A stretch of 64,000 nucleotides of DNA from Phlegmacium glaucopus (taxonomy: Eukaryota > Basidiomycota > Agaricomycetes > Agaricales > Cortinariaceae), in contig MU130701.1 of the NCBI GenBank assembly GCA_015039465.1, positions 35,510 to 99,509 of the forward strand, read 5' to 3'. Below, in pieces: positions 11,247-20,889 of the stretch (its first letter is position 1; the number at the start of each line of letters is the position of its first letter). The position numbers and the translations under genes are program-made. A model generated the notes under the pieces. The model worked only from the letters and a program-made list of their open reading frames with translations. It did no database searches and was not told the DNA's origin.

Positions 11247-11249
11247 CAT
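8616..11249 (-). pseudogene. Large coiled-coil/RNase H-like-looking element protein with one stop
   Basis: One open frame of 776 codons (11249-8919), then a single TGA at complement 8919-8921, then 99 further codons in the same frame to 8616. The N-terminal 100 residues are a predicted coiled coil rich in E, Q, K and L. Notable blocks are TFSADGTGHRSINY (an acidic residue in a setting like the first catalytic Asp of RNase H-fold transposases), AGCGCHKDLNTVRGG, LANRDNAAVL, and DTSNTRFQSHC. From memory this belongs to a protein family highly repeated in Agaricomycete genomes and probably transposon-encoded, but I cannot assign it to a named superfamily. The stop is consistent with CGA to TGA. 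The first ATG is formed by the end of the adjacent TIR element, so the true N-terminus has been lost. Confidence 0.7.
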
Positions 11250-12140
11250 CAGGAAAAATGATTTTGGCCCTAGGTAGCCTTGGGTAATTTGTTAGTATCA
11301 CATCACTACTCAGGACATCCCAGGACATCCCAGGACACCCCAGGACACCTCAGGACATCCTAGAGCAGCACAGGTAAAATTTTGAGTGTCACTCATTTTC
11401 TCAGGACACCTTTAGTGTATCCTGGTGCATTGACCATCTGGACCAAATCACATCAGGAGGCCCTGGGAGTCCCTTAGAATTTATGAATAGAGCTGCTATT
11501 AATATAATTTAAACATATTCAGGGTCCTAAAACAATTCTCTACCATCTTTAAAAAATTTCCTTTTTTGGAATTTATGTAATCTACCCTGACCCAGCACCA
11601 TATGCTTGAAATCATGCTTATCTGTGATCATGTGACCAATGGTCTGTGCGCCATCCAAAAGATATATAAACCACCCACAATTTTGTTTTCTTATTTCCTA
11701 CTTCCCCAGTATTATACTAGTATATTTATGTATCACTATTTTATTATTATTTTATTACTAGTATATATGATGTTTAGAATAATTGAATATAATTTTATTA
11801 TTATTATTATTATTCTGTTGTGTGAGACCACTCAAATATCTGGTTTATATATGTTTTCTAGCATCAGATCCAAAGGGACTAAGGCTGCCTCAGGATGCTC
11901 TCAGGTTGCCTCAGGATGCTCTCAGGTTGCCTCAGGTTGCCTCAGGTTGCCTCAGGATGCTCTCAGGTTGCCTCAGGGCGCTCTCAGGTTGCCTCAGGTT
12001 GCCCCAGGACAGCCTAAGACTTTCCATACATAGGTAACTTGCACCCCAGGGCGACCTCTTGACCTGAGCGCCCTGAGCTGCCTGGGGCACCCCAGGACAT
12101 TTCAGGACAGCCTAGGGCACAAGTCATTTTTCCTGATGTG
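11247..12140. mobile_element. TIR element, CATCAGG family, copy 1
   Basis: Terminal inverted repeats of at least 15 bp: CATCAGGAAAAATGA on the left and TCATTTTTCCTGATG on the right, with further partial complementarity through GCCCTAGG. About 0.9 kb with no protein domain. The interior has AT-rich TTATTATT runs and a short tandem repeat of CTCAGGTTGC near 11890-12010. A near-full copy is at 42173-43050. It looks like a non-autonomous (MITE-like) DNA transposon. No clear target duplication was found. Confidence 0.75.
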
Positions 12141-12832
12141 GATCCTTACACTCTGCTAACTGAGCAGCCATAAATATGGCTGCGGTTTGTAATCCATTTC
12201 CCCCAAGGTCTGTCCAGCCATATACCCCTTTGTTGGCCTGCTCCATCCTCTCTGCATGGGTGGTCCACCAATATCAACTGGCTCCTTCAGATCTTAGACC
12301 TCATTTCCATTCATGTCTTTTAGGCCTATCATCTTCCAACTCTCCCTCACCATATGCAGCATGATCTTGCAACACAGATTTTATCCCAGCTGTGGTAGGG
12401 CTACCAAAGTTTGGTTTGGCTTGGTTCTTCACTGTTTTTGAAGAACCAAGAACTGAACAGAAAGGTTTCTGGCTGAATAGAACCAGAACCAGAACCAATA
12501 GAACCAGTTCTGTCAGTTCAGTTCAGTTCCAGGACTGGTTCGAACTGTCAAACCAATGAACAAACTTCATAAAGCTGATACTTCAATTATTTTTCATCTT
12601 TTAGTGGTAAATAATACTTGTTTATTCATTTACTAGTACATTACTAGAAATTTACCAGTATCCTAATCAAATAAGATTAGTAGAGGGTGGTTATTGGGTT
12701 CATTGTCATTCATTCAAGTTGTTCATCTATCATAGCTTATATTAGAATTAAAATTAAAATGACTCCTCCAGTTGCCATTCATTCATTATGGTTCATTCAT
12801 CATTGTGTTTGTTTGTCTCATTCATCAGCATT

Positions 12833-13384
12833 CATTTGTCATTCACTGTTCATTTGTCATTCACTGTTCATTTGTCATTCACTGTTCATTTGTCATTCAC
12901 TGTTCATTTGTCATTCACTGTTCATTTGTCATTCACTGTTCATTTGTCATTCACTGTTCATTTGTCATTCACTGTTCATTTGTCATTCACTGTTCATTTG
13001 TCATTCACTGTTCATTTGTCATTCACTGTTCATTTGTCATTCACTGTTCATTTGTCATTCACTGTTCATTTGTCATTCACTGTTCATTTGTCATTCACTG
13101 TTCATTTGTCATTCACTGTTCATTTGTCATTCACTGTTCATTTGTCATTCACTGTTCATTTGTCATTCACTGTTCATTTGTCATTCACTGTTCATTTGTC
13201 ATTCACTGTTCATTTGTCATTCACTGTTCATTTGTCATTCACTGTTCATTTGTCATTCACTGTTCATTTGTCATTCACTGTTCATTTGTCATTCACTGTT
13301 CATTTGTCATTCACTGTTCATTTGTCATTCACTGTTCATTTGTCATTCACTGTTCATTTGTCATTCACTGTTCATTTGTCATTC
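12833..13384 (+). repeat. 18-bp minisatellite, about 30 copies
   Basis: The unit CATTTGTCATTCACTGTT repeats head to tail about 30.7 times with no visible variation. The flanking sequence (12780-13920) is a degenerate version of the same CATT-rich theme. The multiple-of-three period keeps three plus-strand frames open for 200-320 codons, but the repeated SLFICH-type peptides have no coding support and I treat them as by-products of the repeat. Confidence 0.95.
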
Positions 13385-14311
13385 ATCACCATCATTCATC
13401 ACTCTTCATTCATGTTCATCACTCTTCATTAAATGTTCATCGTCACCATTTGTTCATTGTTCATCACCTTTCTTCATTATTTGTCACTATTTGGTCATCA
13501 ATCCTCACTATTTGTTCATCCTTCATTACCATTTGTTCATCATTACCACTTGTTCATTGATTATCATTCGTGGTTCATCATTGTTTGTTATTTATTGTTG
13601 TTCATTCATCAGTGTTTGTTTGTTGTTCTCTGTTGCAGTTTACATTAGAATTAGAATTTGAAATAAATTTAAATACCCCATCATTGTGTCTGTTGTCCAT
13701 GTCCCTATGTGTTGTTGTTGTAAGTGACAGTAAGTCATAGTCATTCATCCTTGTTTGTCATTTGTTGTTGTTCATTTGTCACCATTCATTTGATATCATT
13801 CATCTGTCGCAGTGTCTGCTGTGTAGCTTGTTGTTCCCTGAGCAGTGACATGGAGAGACGATGATATGGTGATGCTATTGGTAGGTGGTGATGATTGTTC
13901 ATCATTGTTTGTCCTTGTCATTCACTACCTTTTGTCCATGGGGGATGTTGGGGGATGTTATTCTAGTAGCACCTAGATAATAAAAATAGCAATTGTTAGT
14001 ATTAAAAAAAAACAAGGAAGAAAAAAGAAAAAAGAAACTTAGTAACATCATGTTGAGAGGCTTCTCAACATGAGTTGTCATTGGTGGTGATGGTGGTTTG
14101 TTGTTGTTGTTGTATCTCAGCATTGTGGTTTATTGTTGTTGTTGTTGTGGCTGGCATTGTGGCTGGCATCGCCATCAATGGTCATGTTGAAACTTGAAGA
14201 GTGAAAAAAATAAGCATGCATTAATGTAAATAATTTCAATCTCTGACTCCTGAAATGTTGGTGTGGGATCAAAACACAATATTTCATTGATAATTAAGTC
14301 AATTATTTATA

Positions 14312-15512
14312 GGGATGCCGAAGTTTGGTTCTGAACCGGTCCAGAGAACCAGAACCAGCTGAACCGAACCACAGTTCTGGTTCGGTTCTGGTTCTGGTTC
14401 ACCCCCAGCCATCTGGTTCTGGTTCTGGTTCTGGATTGGCCAGAAATCTGAGAACCAGTTCTGAACCGGTTCTGAACCACTTTATCCCAAGGCAAATATT
14501 TAAGTAAGATATCTACCTATTTGCATGTTAAATGACACACTACCTGTATCTATAATGAAAATATTTATTCAAGTCACCAACACTATATATTTCCAATCAG
14601 AAGTACATCATTCTTTGGTCTGGCATAGTACATAATCAATAACATGTCTCATTTACTTTATAACTTCAGGTTTACCATGTTATTAATATACTCATATTGC
14701 AAGAATCCAATTTATAGTTGTCACCTAGCAGAGGATCCAAAGAGGAAAGGATAAGGATCCCTGCTAAAGTGAGGGGGGATTTAAATACTAATATAAAGGT
14801 AATGGAGTTATGGAAAATAAATAATCAAATAGTGTCATGTGAAAATAATAAAATGATAAGTGGTACAATACCAGAATAAATGAAAAATGACAAGTTTGTA
14901 TTTCATTATTAATATTATTAGTTTTACCTTTCACTGATTTATCTGGAATAAGAGGTAACTGATTTAGACCTTTTATAAAAAATGATTTAGAGTTTGGGCT
15001 GGACTGGTCATGTTCAAGTACTCAGGTGAAAGTTGGGGCCAAATGAAAATGAAGAGTAGAAATGAGAGGGGAACTAAGTTTGTTGGTGAGGTGGAATTTA
15101 CAGTTTTGGAATTAGGTTTGGGCTTGGGTGTGAAGCTCATTGGGTCTGGGTGTCCATGTGAAAGACTGAAAGTCAGGAGTTGGACTGATTGGATGGAAAA
15201 CTGAGTGTTACCTAACAATAGTATTTTTTCTTTTCATGTTTGCTATTAGTGATGTCATGGTTATAACACCAATACTACAAACTTCTGGCCTCAACTTTTA
15301 AGATATATTTATAAATAAGGTGTAATTTTAGAAAATAAAACTTAAAATGAAAAATTCTTGTCTAATTGGTGATATCCTAACAAAAGTCTATTTTTAACTG
15401 GTTCTTATGGTTTGAACTGGTTCTGGTTCTGGTTCTAGTTTTCCTAAGTGGTTCTGGTTCTGGTTCTGAGAAAATGGGTCCCGAACCAAACCGAACTGAA
15501 CTTCGGCATCCC
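14312..15512. mobile_element. TA-flanked TIR element (GGGATGCC family), interrupted by an LTR
   Basis: Ends GGGATGCCGAAGTTTGG and its inverse AACTTCGGCATCCC, each bordered by TA. Subterminal tracts of GGTTCTGGTTCT. The interior matches 34189-34856 in reverse complement, which lacks the LTR. Without the inserted LTR and its target duplication the element is about 697 bp and non-coding. It is a MITE-like element. Confidence 0.75.
14719..15217 (+). mobile_element. Solo LTR with 5-bp target duplication ATAGT
   Basis: Begins TGTCACCTAGCAG and ends GTTACCTAACA (TG...CA). Flanked on both sides by ATAGT (14714-14718 and 15218-15222). Shares the AGCAGGGGATCC and AAAGAGGAAAGGAT blocks with the LTRs at 39781-40246 and 6538-6978. 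No internal retrotransposon sequence is present, so it is a solo LTR. Confidence 0.85.
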
Positions 15513-15656
15513 TAATTATTTACAGAAAATTTATAAAAAAAAAATGTATGGCCAGTTCAGTTTGAACCGGTTTGAACCTGGTTCTCAAAATTTTGGAAGA
15601 GCCTGAACCATGAACCGGAACCAACAGTCCAAAAGCCTGAACTGGAACTGGACTGA

Positions 15657-15957
15657 ACCAAACTTTTGGTACAGTTCAGCCGGTTCCAGTTCTCTGCATT
15701 GGTTCTGAACCGAACTTTGCACTGAGGATTCAGAAATGATGAAAACCCAGTTTGCGCCCGAGGGGAGTGGCATTGAGCGTATATGGAACTGGGGGGTCTA
15801 CAGGGTTTGGGGGTGGCTCGATGGGGTGCATGTGCGTGAGTGTGGTTCCTGTGCAGCCTCGTCGCCGCCTTCGGCGGCTCCTCGGCTCCACTTCACCAAA
15901 CTTTTGGTACAGTTCAGCCGGTTCCAGTTCTCTGCATTGGTTCTGAACCGAACTTTG
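15657..15957 (+). repeat. 63-bp exact direct duplication flanking a GC-rich segment
   Basis: Positions 15657-15719 and 15895-15957 carry the same 63 bp (start ACCAAACTTTTGGTAC, end CGAACTTTG). Between them sits a 175-bp GC-rich segment unlike the surrounding AT-rich transposon DNA. This suggests a repair or template-switch event inside the element. Confidence 0.7.
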
Positions 15958-15964
15958 GTAGCCC

Positions 15965-16430
15965 TAAGTCACAGTATCTTGACTATACACCAAGACGCCC
16001 CTTTTTACCAAAGGCAGGAGGTATATGACCTCTCATCCACATTGTACCCTCCTGTCCTTTAGTCTCTGCACAACTGTCTTACACAGAGGCACTTTATATG
16101 GCCATGGGTTGATGGTGGTTGATTGTGGATGGCCTCACTACAGTCATGATATTTAAAGTGACCCATACCTGTCAACCCTAGGAAATACACATACATATTG
16201 CCACAGGGGCACCTTGGTGGCCATATATGACTGACAGCTTCCATACTGGCCTTGGGCTGCAGCCAGTTGCTACCCCCCATTTCCTAAAGCAGGTCCACTG
16301 GCCTGCTGTTACTGGATACATTGTATGTACTCTATATACAGTGAGCCCACTGGTGTCCAGTGGGCCCCATTGTGTCACTACATTGTATGTCTTTGGTGTT
16401 GAAATTTGGATGGTGTGAAGTACTAGAACT
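15965..16430. other. Non-coding stretch, no recognised feature
   Basis: Short open frames only, none with a recognisable domain. A 13-bp match in inverse orientation (GACCCATACCTGT near 16160, ACAGGTATGGGTC near 17285) hints that the palindromic element may extend to here, but this is too short to rely on. Confidence 0.3.
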
Positions 16431-17288
16431 TGTCAGAACAATAGAGCAATGCTTATATGTCTAGACAATGGTGGGGTAATGCAATAGTATTGGTTCACAC
16501 CGATGAGGATTCCCCTCCTCAACAGTGCAGTACTTATACTAATTACAAACATGGCTGTTACTTGATAGTAATCTATGAGTGATATCCGCTATTGGTCAAT
16601 TACCTACTGATGCCATGATGATGCAATATGATGTGATTAGCATGAAATACTAGATATTTCCAACATTTGGTGCACTTAGTGTTGTTCATGGCTCAAGCTG
16701 CTTTTTTTCTATCTTGCTAAATAAATTTTGTAAAATCACCAAAATATTTGAGTAGCTAGATCGCCTCAGGAGCCGGGGGGTCTTCTGCCAACATTAAGCG
16801 ACAGGAGCCGAATTTCCCACGCTATTTGATCAGCTCTGAAGTGGCTCAATTCAAGCCACTTCAGAGCCAATCAAATAGTGTGGGAAATTCGGCTCCTATC
16901 GCTTAATGTTGGCAGAAGACCCCCCGGCTCCTGAGGCGATCTAGCTACTCAAATATCTTGGTGATTTTACAAAATTTATTTAGCAAGATAGAAAAAAAGC
17001 AGCTCGAGCCATCAGCAACACTAGGTGCACTGTGTTACATGTAACAATGTAGCTTATATATGTGAGAGGGTGATTAGATGAACAAAATAGCCAATAACTC
17101 TGTATAGGCAAATACCTGGTATATTGGTATAAACCAATGAGGATTCACCTCAATTGGTTGACTACTTATATACATTCAAATGTGGCTATGCTTATCTATG
17201 AGTGATTAATGCTATAGGTCAGGGATTCAGTACTAATAATGATGCAATATGATGCAATATGATGTGATTAGAATGAAATATTTCAACA
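16431..17288. mobile_element. Miniature direct-repeat (TRIM-like) element with palindromic interior
   Basis: Two related direct repeats, about 235 bp (16431-16665) and 256 bp (17033-17288), share CAATGY..CTTATAT at the start, GAGGATTC and GATGCAATATGATGTGATTAG near the end, and terminate in (C)CAACA. A related LTR is at 41365-41636. Between them lies only a 361-bp near-perfect inverted repeat instead of gag/pol. That makes it a TRIM-like, non-autonomous LTR element by structure. I could not find a target duplication. Confidence 0.55.
16670..17030. repeat. 361-bp near-perfect palindrome, arms about 177 bp
   Basis: The left arm from GTGCACTTAGTGTTG and the right arm ending CAACACTAGGTGCAC are inverse copies around a centre at about 16848-16853 (GTGGCT CAATTC AAGCCAC). 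Only scattered mismatches and a few single-base differences separate the arms. Transcription through either strand would give one long hairpin RNA; the DNA could extrude a cruciform. Confidence 0.9.
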
Positions 17289-18442
17289 GGTATGGGTCCC
17301 TGCAGGTGGGGTACAAGTTGATGCCAAGTTACCCTGGGGTTACCCACAACAATCCCTACTTCTCAAGAGCTATCTCTTTTTGTTCAACTAATTGTAGTTT
17401 AGTTCTCATTGAGTCATATATGCAGTGATCCATTGTATCATCTCCCCTCAGTCATTTGGCTTTGCAAACACTGAGGTGAGATCAACATTCTCTTACATTC
17501 ATCAAATATTCACCTTGTATTTCTAGTTACTTGTAAACTAATACTATGCAGTGCCAAGACCCTGAACACAAGAAGTTGGCATTTGCTGCCTAAATTCTAA
17601 TGCATTATGCACCATGACAGCCTGCTGCCCCTAAAAAAACACCAGTTGGTAAAAGAACAAACTTGATACATGGAACTCATAATTAGGTGTGTTTAGAAAG
17701 AAGTGAGAGGCACTGAACCAGATACTGAGAGTGAACAAATGGTAAATGAAGAAGCATGTGACACTGTGACGCACATTCGCTCAAAGACTCAATTCTACTA
17801 GGGTCTGTGCTTATTTTTCACTAAGATAAGAATATTGAATTTTCTAACATAGCCTTTATGTTACTAGCAGTGTTATAATTGAATTTATAACATGTTAGAA
17901 ACCAAAATGTTAGAAATGTTACCACATGTGTCACGGCCAATTTCTCACGGAACCCTGGAGCAGTTGGTTCAACTCGAAATTCCCTTTGCGCCTCCTTGAG
18001 TAGTGCCATTGCTTCCTTTCACCTTTATTGTGCGAACATGATAACATGATCTACATATATCTGTATTTGTAAAAATAGGTGTAAATTACGTTACCCCAAG
18101 TTTAAACATTGACGCACGAGGCGGACACCAAAAGAAAGTCAGCCCAATTGGTGTTGAAATTCCCACAGCCACCTACCACTTCACCATCATTCATTGTCCA
18201 GACGACTGGCCCTATCGTAAGCTTCGTCGTTGTTGTTGTCCTTACAAATCTTCTCTCATTTCTCTCTCTCTTCCTTTCTTTATCGTACGCTTGCAGTTCC
18301 GCAGTGAGATCGTCGTGTCACTATCGTCGTCTGAAAGGCAAACTAGCAACAACCCTGCAGACCCATCTAATCAATCAAACGCCTTCCTTCCTTCACATAA
18401 ACCAAAGGACTATAACTCTGCATTAAGCGCGTGGTTAGCATA
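17289..18442. other. Intergenic region and Chs7-type gene upstream region
   Basis: No supported gene. The last 250 bases are pyrimidine rich (TCTCTCTCTTCC near 18260), a common feature upstream of fungal start codons, and probably include the promoter and leader of the gene at 18443. The 5' part may be the edge of the TRIM-like element. Confidence 0.4.
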
Positions 18443-19948
18443 ATGGGAGTCCAATTCGGATCCTTCAATGGAATCTGCGAAACAGCTGCGCTCGTCATCT
18501 GTCCTCTAGTGGGGACTGCCCAGGGTGTGGTACCAACGTGTTATAGCAGAAATGTGGATATTGGCGGTACTTTGATCTTCCAACCTTGTAAGTTACTCCT
18601 TTTTTTTTTGTCCCCGCCTTTTGTCCCTTTCTGCCTTGATTTGGTCCATGTTCGTCGGACTATTGTCCACTTTTCTGTTGCCTTTTCGCCTTGCTTGGTA
18701 GCGTATAATTGATCAATTTTTATTTTTATCAGCAACATGTTTCGTACACATCGTCGCCATTATCATGACCGCCATTATGATTCTCCACATCCGAAGCAAA
18801 TATACCGCCGTCGGTCGGAAAGAAATCGTTATGTTCTTCTGGTTATACGCCGCCATCAGTTTACTCGCCATGTTCCTTGACTCGGGGGTGATACCTACTG
18901 CTAATGTCAGCTATCCGGTATGGTCCATCTCACTCTGGGTTTGAGGTTATAAGCTTATTCTTCCCCTCTCTTCAAAGTGGTTTGCGGCCGTATATACGGG
19001 ATTGGTAGCTGCTGCATATTGTTGTTTACTCGTCAACGGATTCGTGGGTTTCCAATTCGCAGAGGATGGGACGCCATTATCTCTTTGGGTGAGGAATAAA
19101 CATTGACTCACTTTATCCCGTCTAACAACTCTCTGGGTTTAGCTCTTACGCATATCTTGCCTACTCATATTCGGCGTCTCCTTTTTCATCGCCATAGCCA
19201 CATTCAAACAACTCTTCGGATTTTCATACAGCAAACCCATCGCTCTCTTCATAGTCTACATTATCTGGCCTCTCGTTTGTGTCCCCATCTACATCATCTC
19301 ACAACTCATCCTCGTCTTCCGTACACTTGAAGACAGATGGCCAATAGGTGATATCATCTTTGGTACAGCGTTCTATGCTGGAGGTCAAGTGTTATTGTTT
19401 GCGTTTAGTGTGACCATTTGTGACGCGATTAAGCATTATATCGATGGATTGTTCTTCTTCACACTTTGTGTGTTGTTGAGCGTGATGATGGTTTATAAAT
19501 ACTGGGATAGTATTACGGTAACTTTCTCCCTCCCTCCTCCCCGATTTTGTACTCTCTCTTACTTTTTCTTTTTCTATAGCGAGAAGATCTTGAATTCTCA
19601 GTCGGTTCCAAAGCTGCGGTGTGGGAAGTCAAAGATCCTTTACTGGCTCCTTCAGGAGAATACCTGGACGAAGACTCAACCTCAGATCGATACCCTTACT
19701 CAGGGAACAATTTGTCTTATAACGCACCACCTGCGAGTCAAATGTCATATCAACAACCACAATATGGCAATGGTGGCGGACAGGGACAAGGACAGGGACA
19801 GGGACAGTACCAGTCGTATCCGGCGTTTAAACAAGGAGGTGGGAATGCACCTAGTCTTGTGGGTGGTGTTAGTGGTGGACAGTTTTATGGACCGAAAGGA
19901 GGGAATGGAGGTGGTGGTGGTGGGAGGGCGTACCCTCCTGGGATGTGA
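18443..19948 (+). CDS. CHS7: Chs7-type chitin synthase export chaperone
   Basis: Chs7 family proteins are endoplasmic reticulum membrane proteins needed to fold and export chitin synthase (Chs3 in yeast) to the cell surface. Five exons join in phase: 18443-18587, 18733-18917, 18978-19088, 19143-19517, 19580-19948, giving 394 residues. The N-terminus [13 protein letters not shown] with PLCxLVG-like continuation, then [20 protein letters not shown] and the AVGRKEI block, [17 protein letters not shown], and seven hydrophobic segments match the family. The last 100 residues form a Gly/Gln/Pro-rich cytosolic tail with GQGQGQGQ and GGGGGG runs, which is a variable region. The start is the second in-frame candidate (an upstream GTG is not needed). 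The introns are 55-145 nt. The gene stands alone, with no operon-like partner. Confidence 0.93.
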
Positions 19949-20889
19949 GTGAGGAAGGGGGAGGGTTTGCGTTAAGGAAGGAAAGGTCTATGTGTGACGA
20001 ACAGTTTTATAGATTACGACAAAAGGCATACACTACTGTTAGCAGGTATCTACTACCTAGCTATCTACCTATCATTGATTGATTGATTCATTATTATCAT
20101 AGCAATTTTTTTTATCGATCGGCTAGTACACCATGGTCATTTCTTTTTCTTATACCCCAACCTTTCTTTTCTTTTTCCTACGTTTCCTTTTCTTACACTC
20201 GTTGCCTTTTTAATTTCTTTCTTGTCTTTTTTGACATGTACATGGACATATTTTTTTGGAATTTATATTTATTGAGTTATTTTCTCTACCTTTCTCTCCT
20301 TTTCCCTCGCTTTCTTTTTCTTTGGCTTGATTTCTTTTCCTCTTTCAATTTTTTTTTGAACTTGTTGATTATCCATATGGTCTGGGCAACCATTAATGTA
20401 TCATCACAATTGAGGATTAAAAATTGTGAGGCGGCCTGAGAGTACCTATCTACCTATCTACTCAGCTATTACTTACGAACGGTCGATTTTCTGACCAGAT
20501 TGCATATGCTTACGCCTGCCTGGTGAGACAAAAAAAATGTAAGACTCGAAACGAATCCCGAATTATTTAATTCCAGGTCCAGTTCGAAAGCCCTAGTGCC
20601 CCTGGGCTAAGCGCTCGCTAACAGGCAATCCTATAAGTGCCCTTCCATCTCAAAAAATCTCTCTGATACATGGAGACTGAAGGTTCAGAACTCCTAAATA
20701 CTGCAGTTGACACAAGTTTCAGGGGGGAACATTGAGATTAACTTCGAATATTTGAAAAGTACTCCATGCATGTAAATCCACTCTAAATAGTAACAACGAG
20801 CAAGCCGCTTGCTCGAAAAAAGTAACTGGAATTCAAAATAAGTACTCGTGTCCATCCATAGGTACAACGACACTCGTACTAGATGCTAA
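19949..20889. other. Convergent intergenic region
   Basis: Lies between the 3' end of the Chs7-type gene and the 3' end of the carboxypeptidase gene. Contains pyrimidine-rich T-runs, GATTGATTGATT and CTATCTACCTATC short repeats near 20060 and 20440. No gene is supported. Confidence 0.5.

Larger units (their letters stand above)
12398..15964. mobile_element. 3.6-kb TA-flanked TIR element (host of nested insertions)
   Basis: Left end GGGCTACCAAAGTT and right end AACTTTGGTAGCCC are inverted repeats. Each is flanked by TA, as expected for a Tc1/mariner-type or similar TA target. Subterminal regions are rich in GAACCAGAACC or its complement. The element has no visible transposase. Inside are the 18-bp minisatellite, a second TA-flanked element (14312-15512) holding an LTR, and a 63-bp duplication near the right end. 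The two ends could belong to separate related copies; the pairing is inferred from TIR identity and orientation. Confidence 0.5.

Noticed and set aside
12833..13384. CRISPR array
   Set aside because: The 18-bp units are contiguous with no spacers, and the organism is a fungus.
12687..13661. 324-codon ORF of repeated SLFICH peptides
   Set aside because: Three overlapping frames are equally open because the 18-bp repeat is a multiple of three; no coding signal beyond the repeat.
16431..17288. Full LTR retrotransposon
   Set aside because: The interior is only about 370 bp, fully palindromic and without gag or pol, so only a TRIM-like label is supportable, and no target duplication was found.
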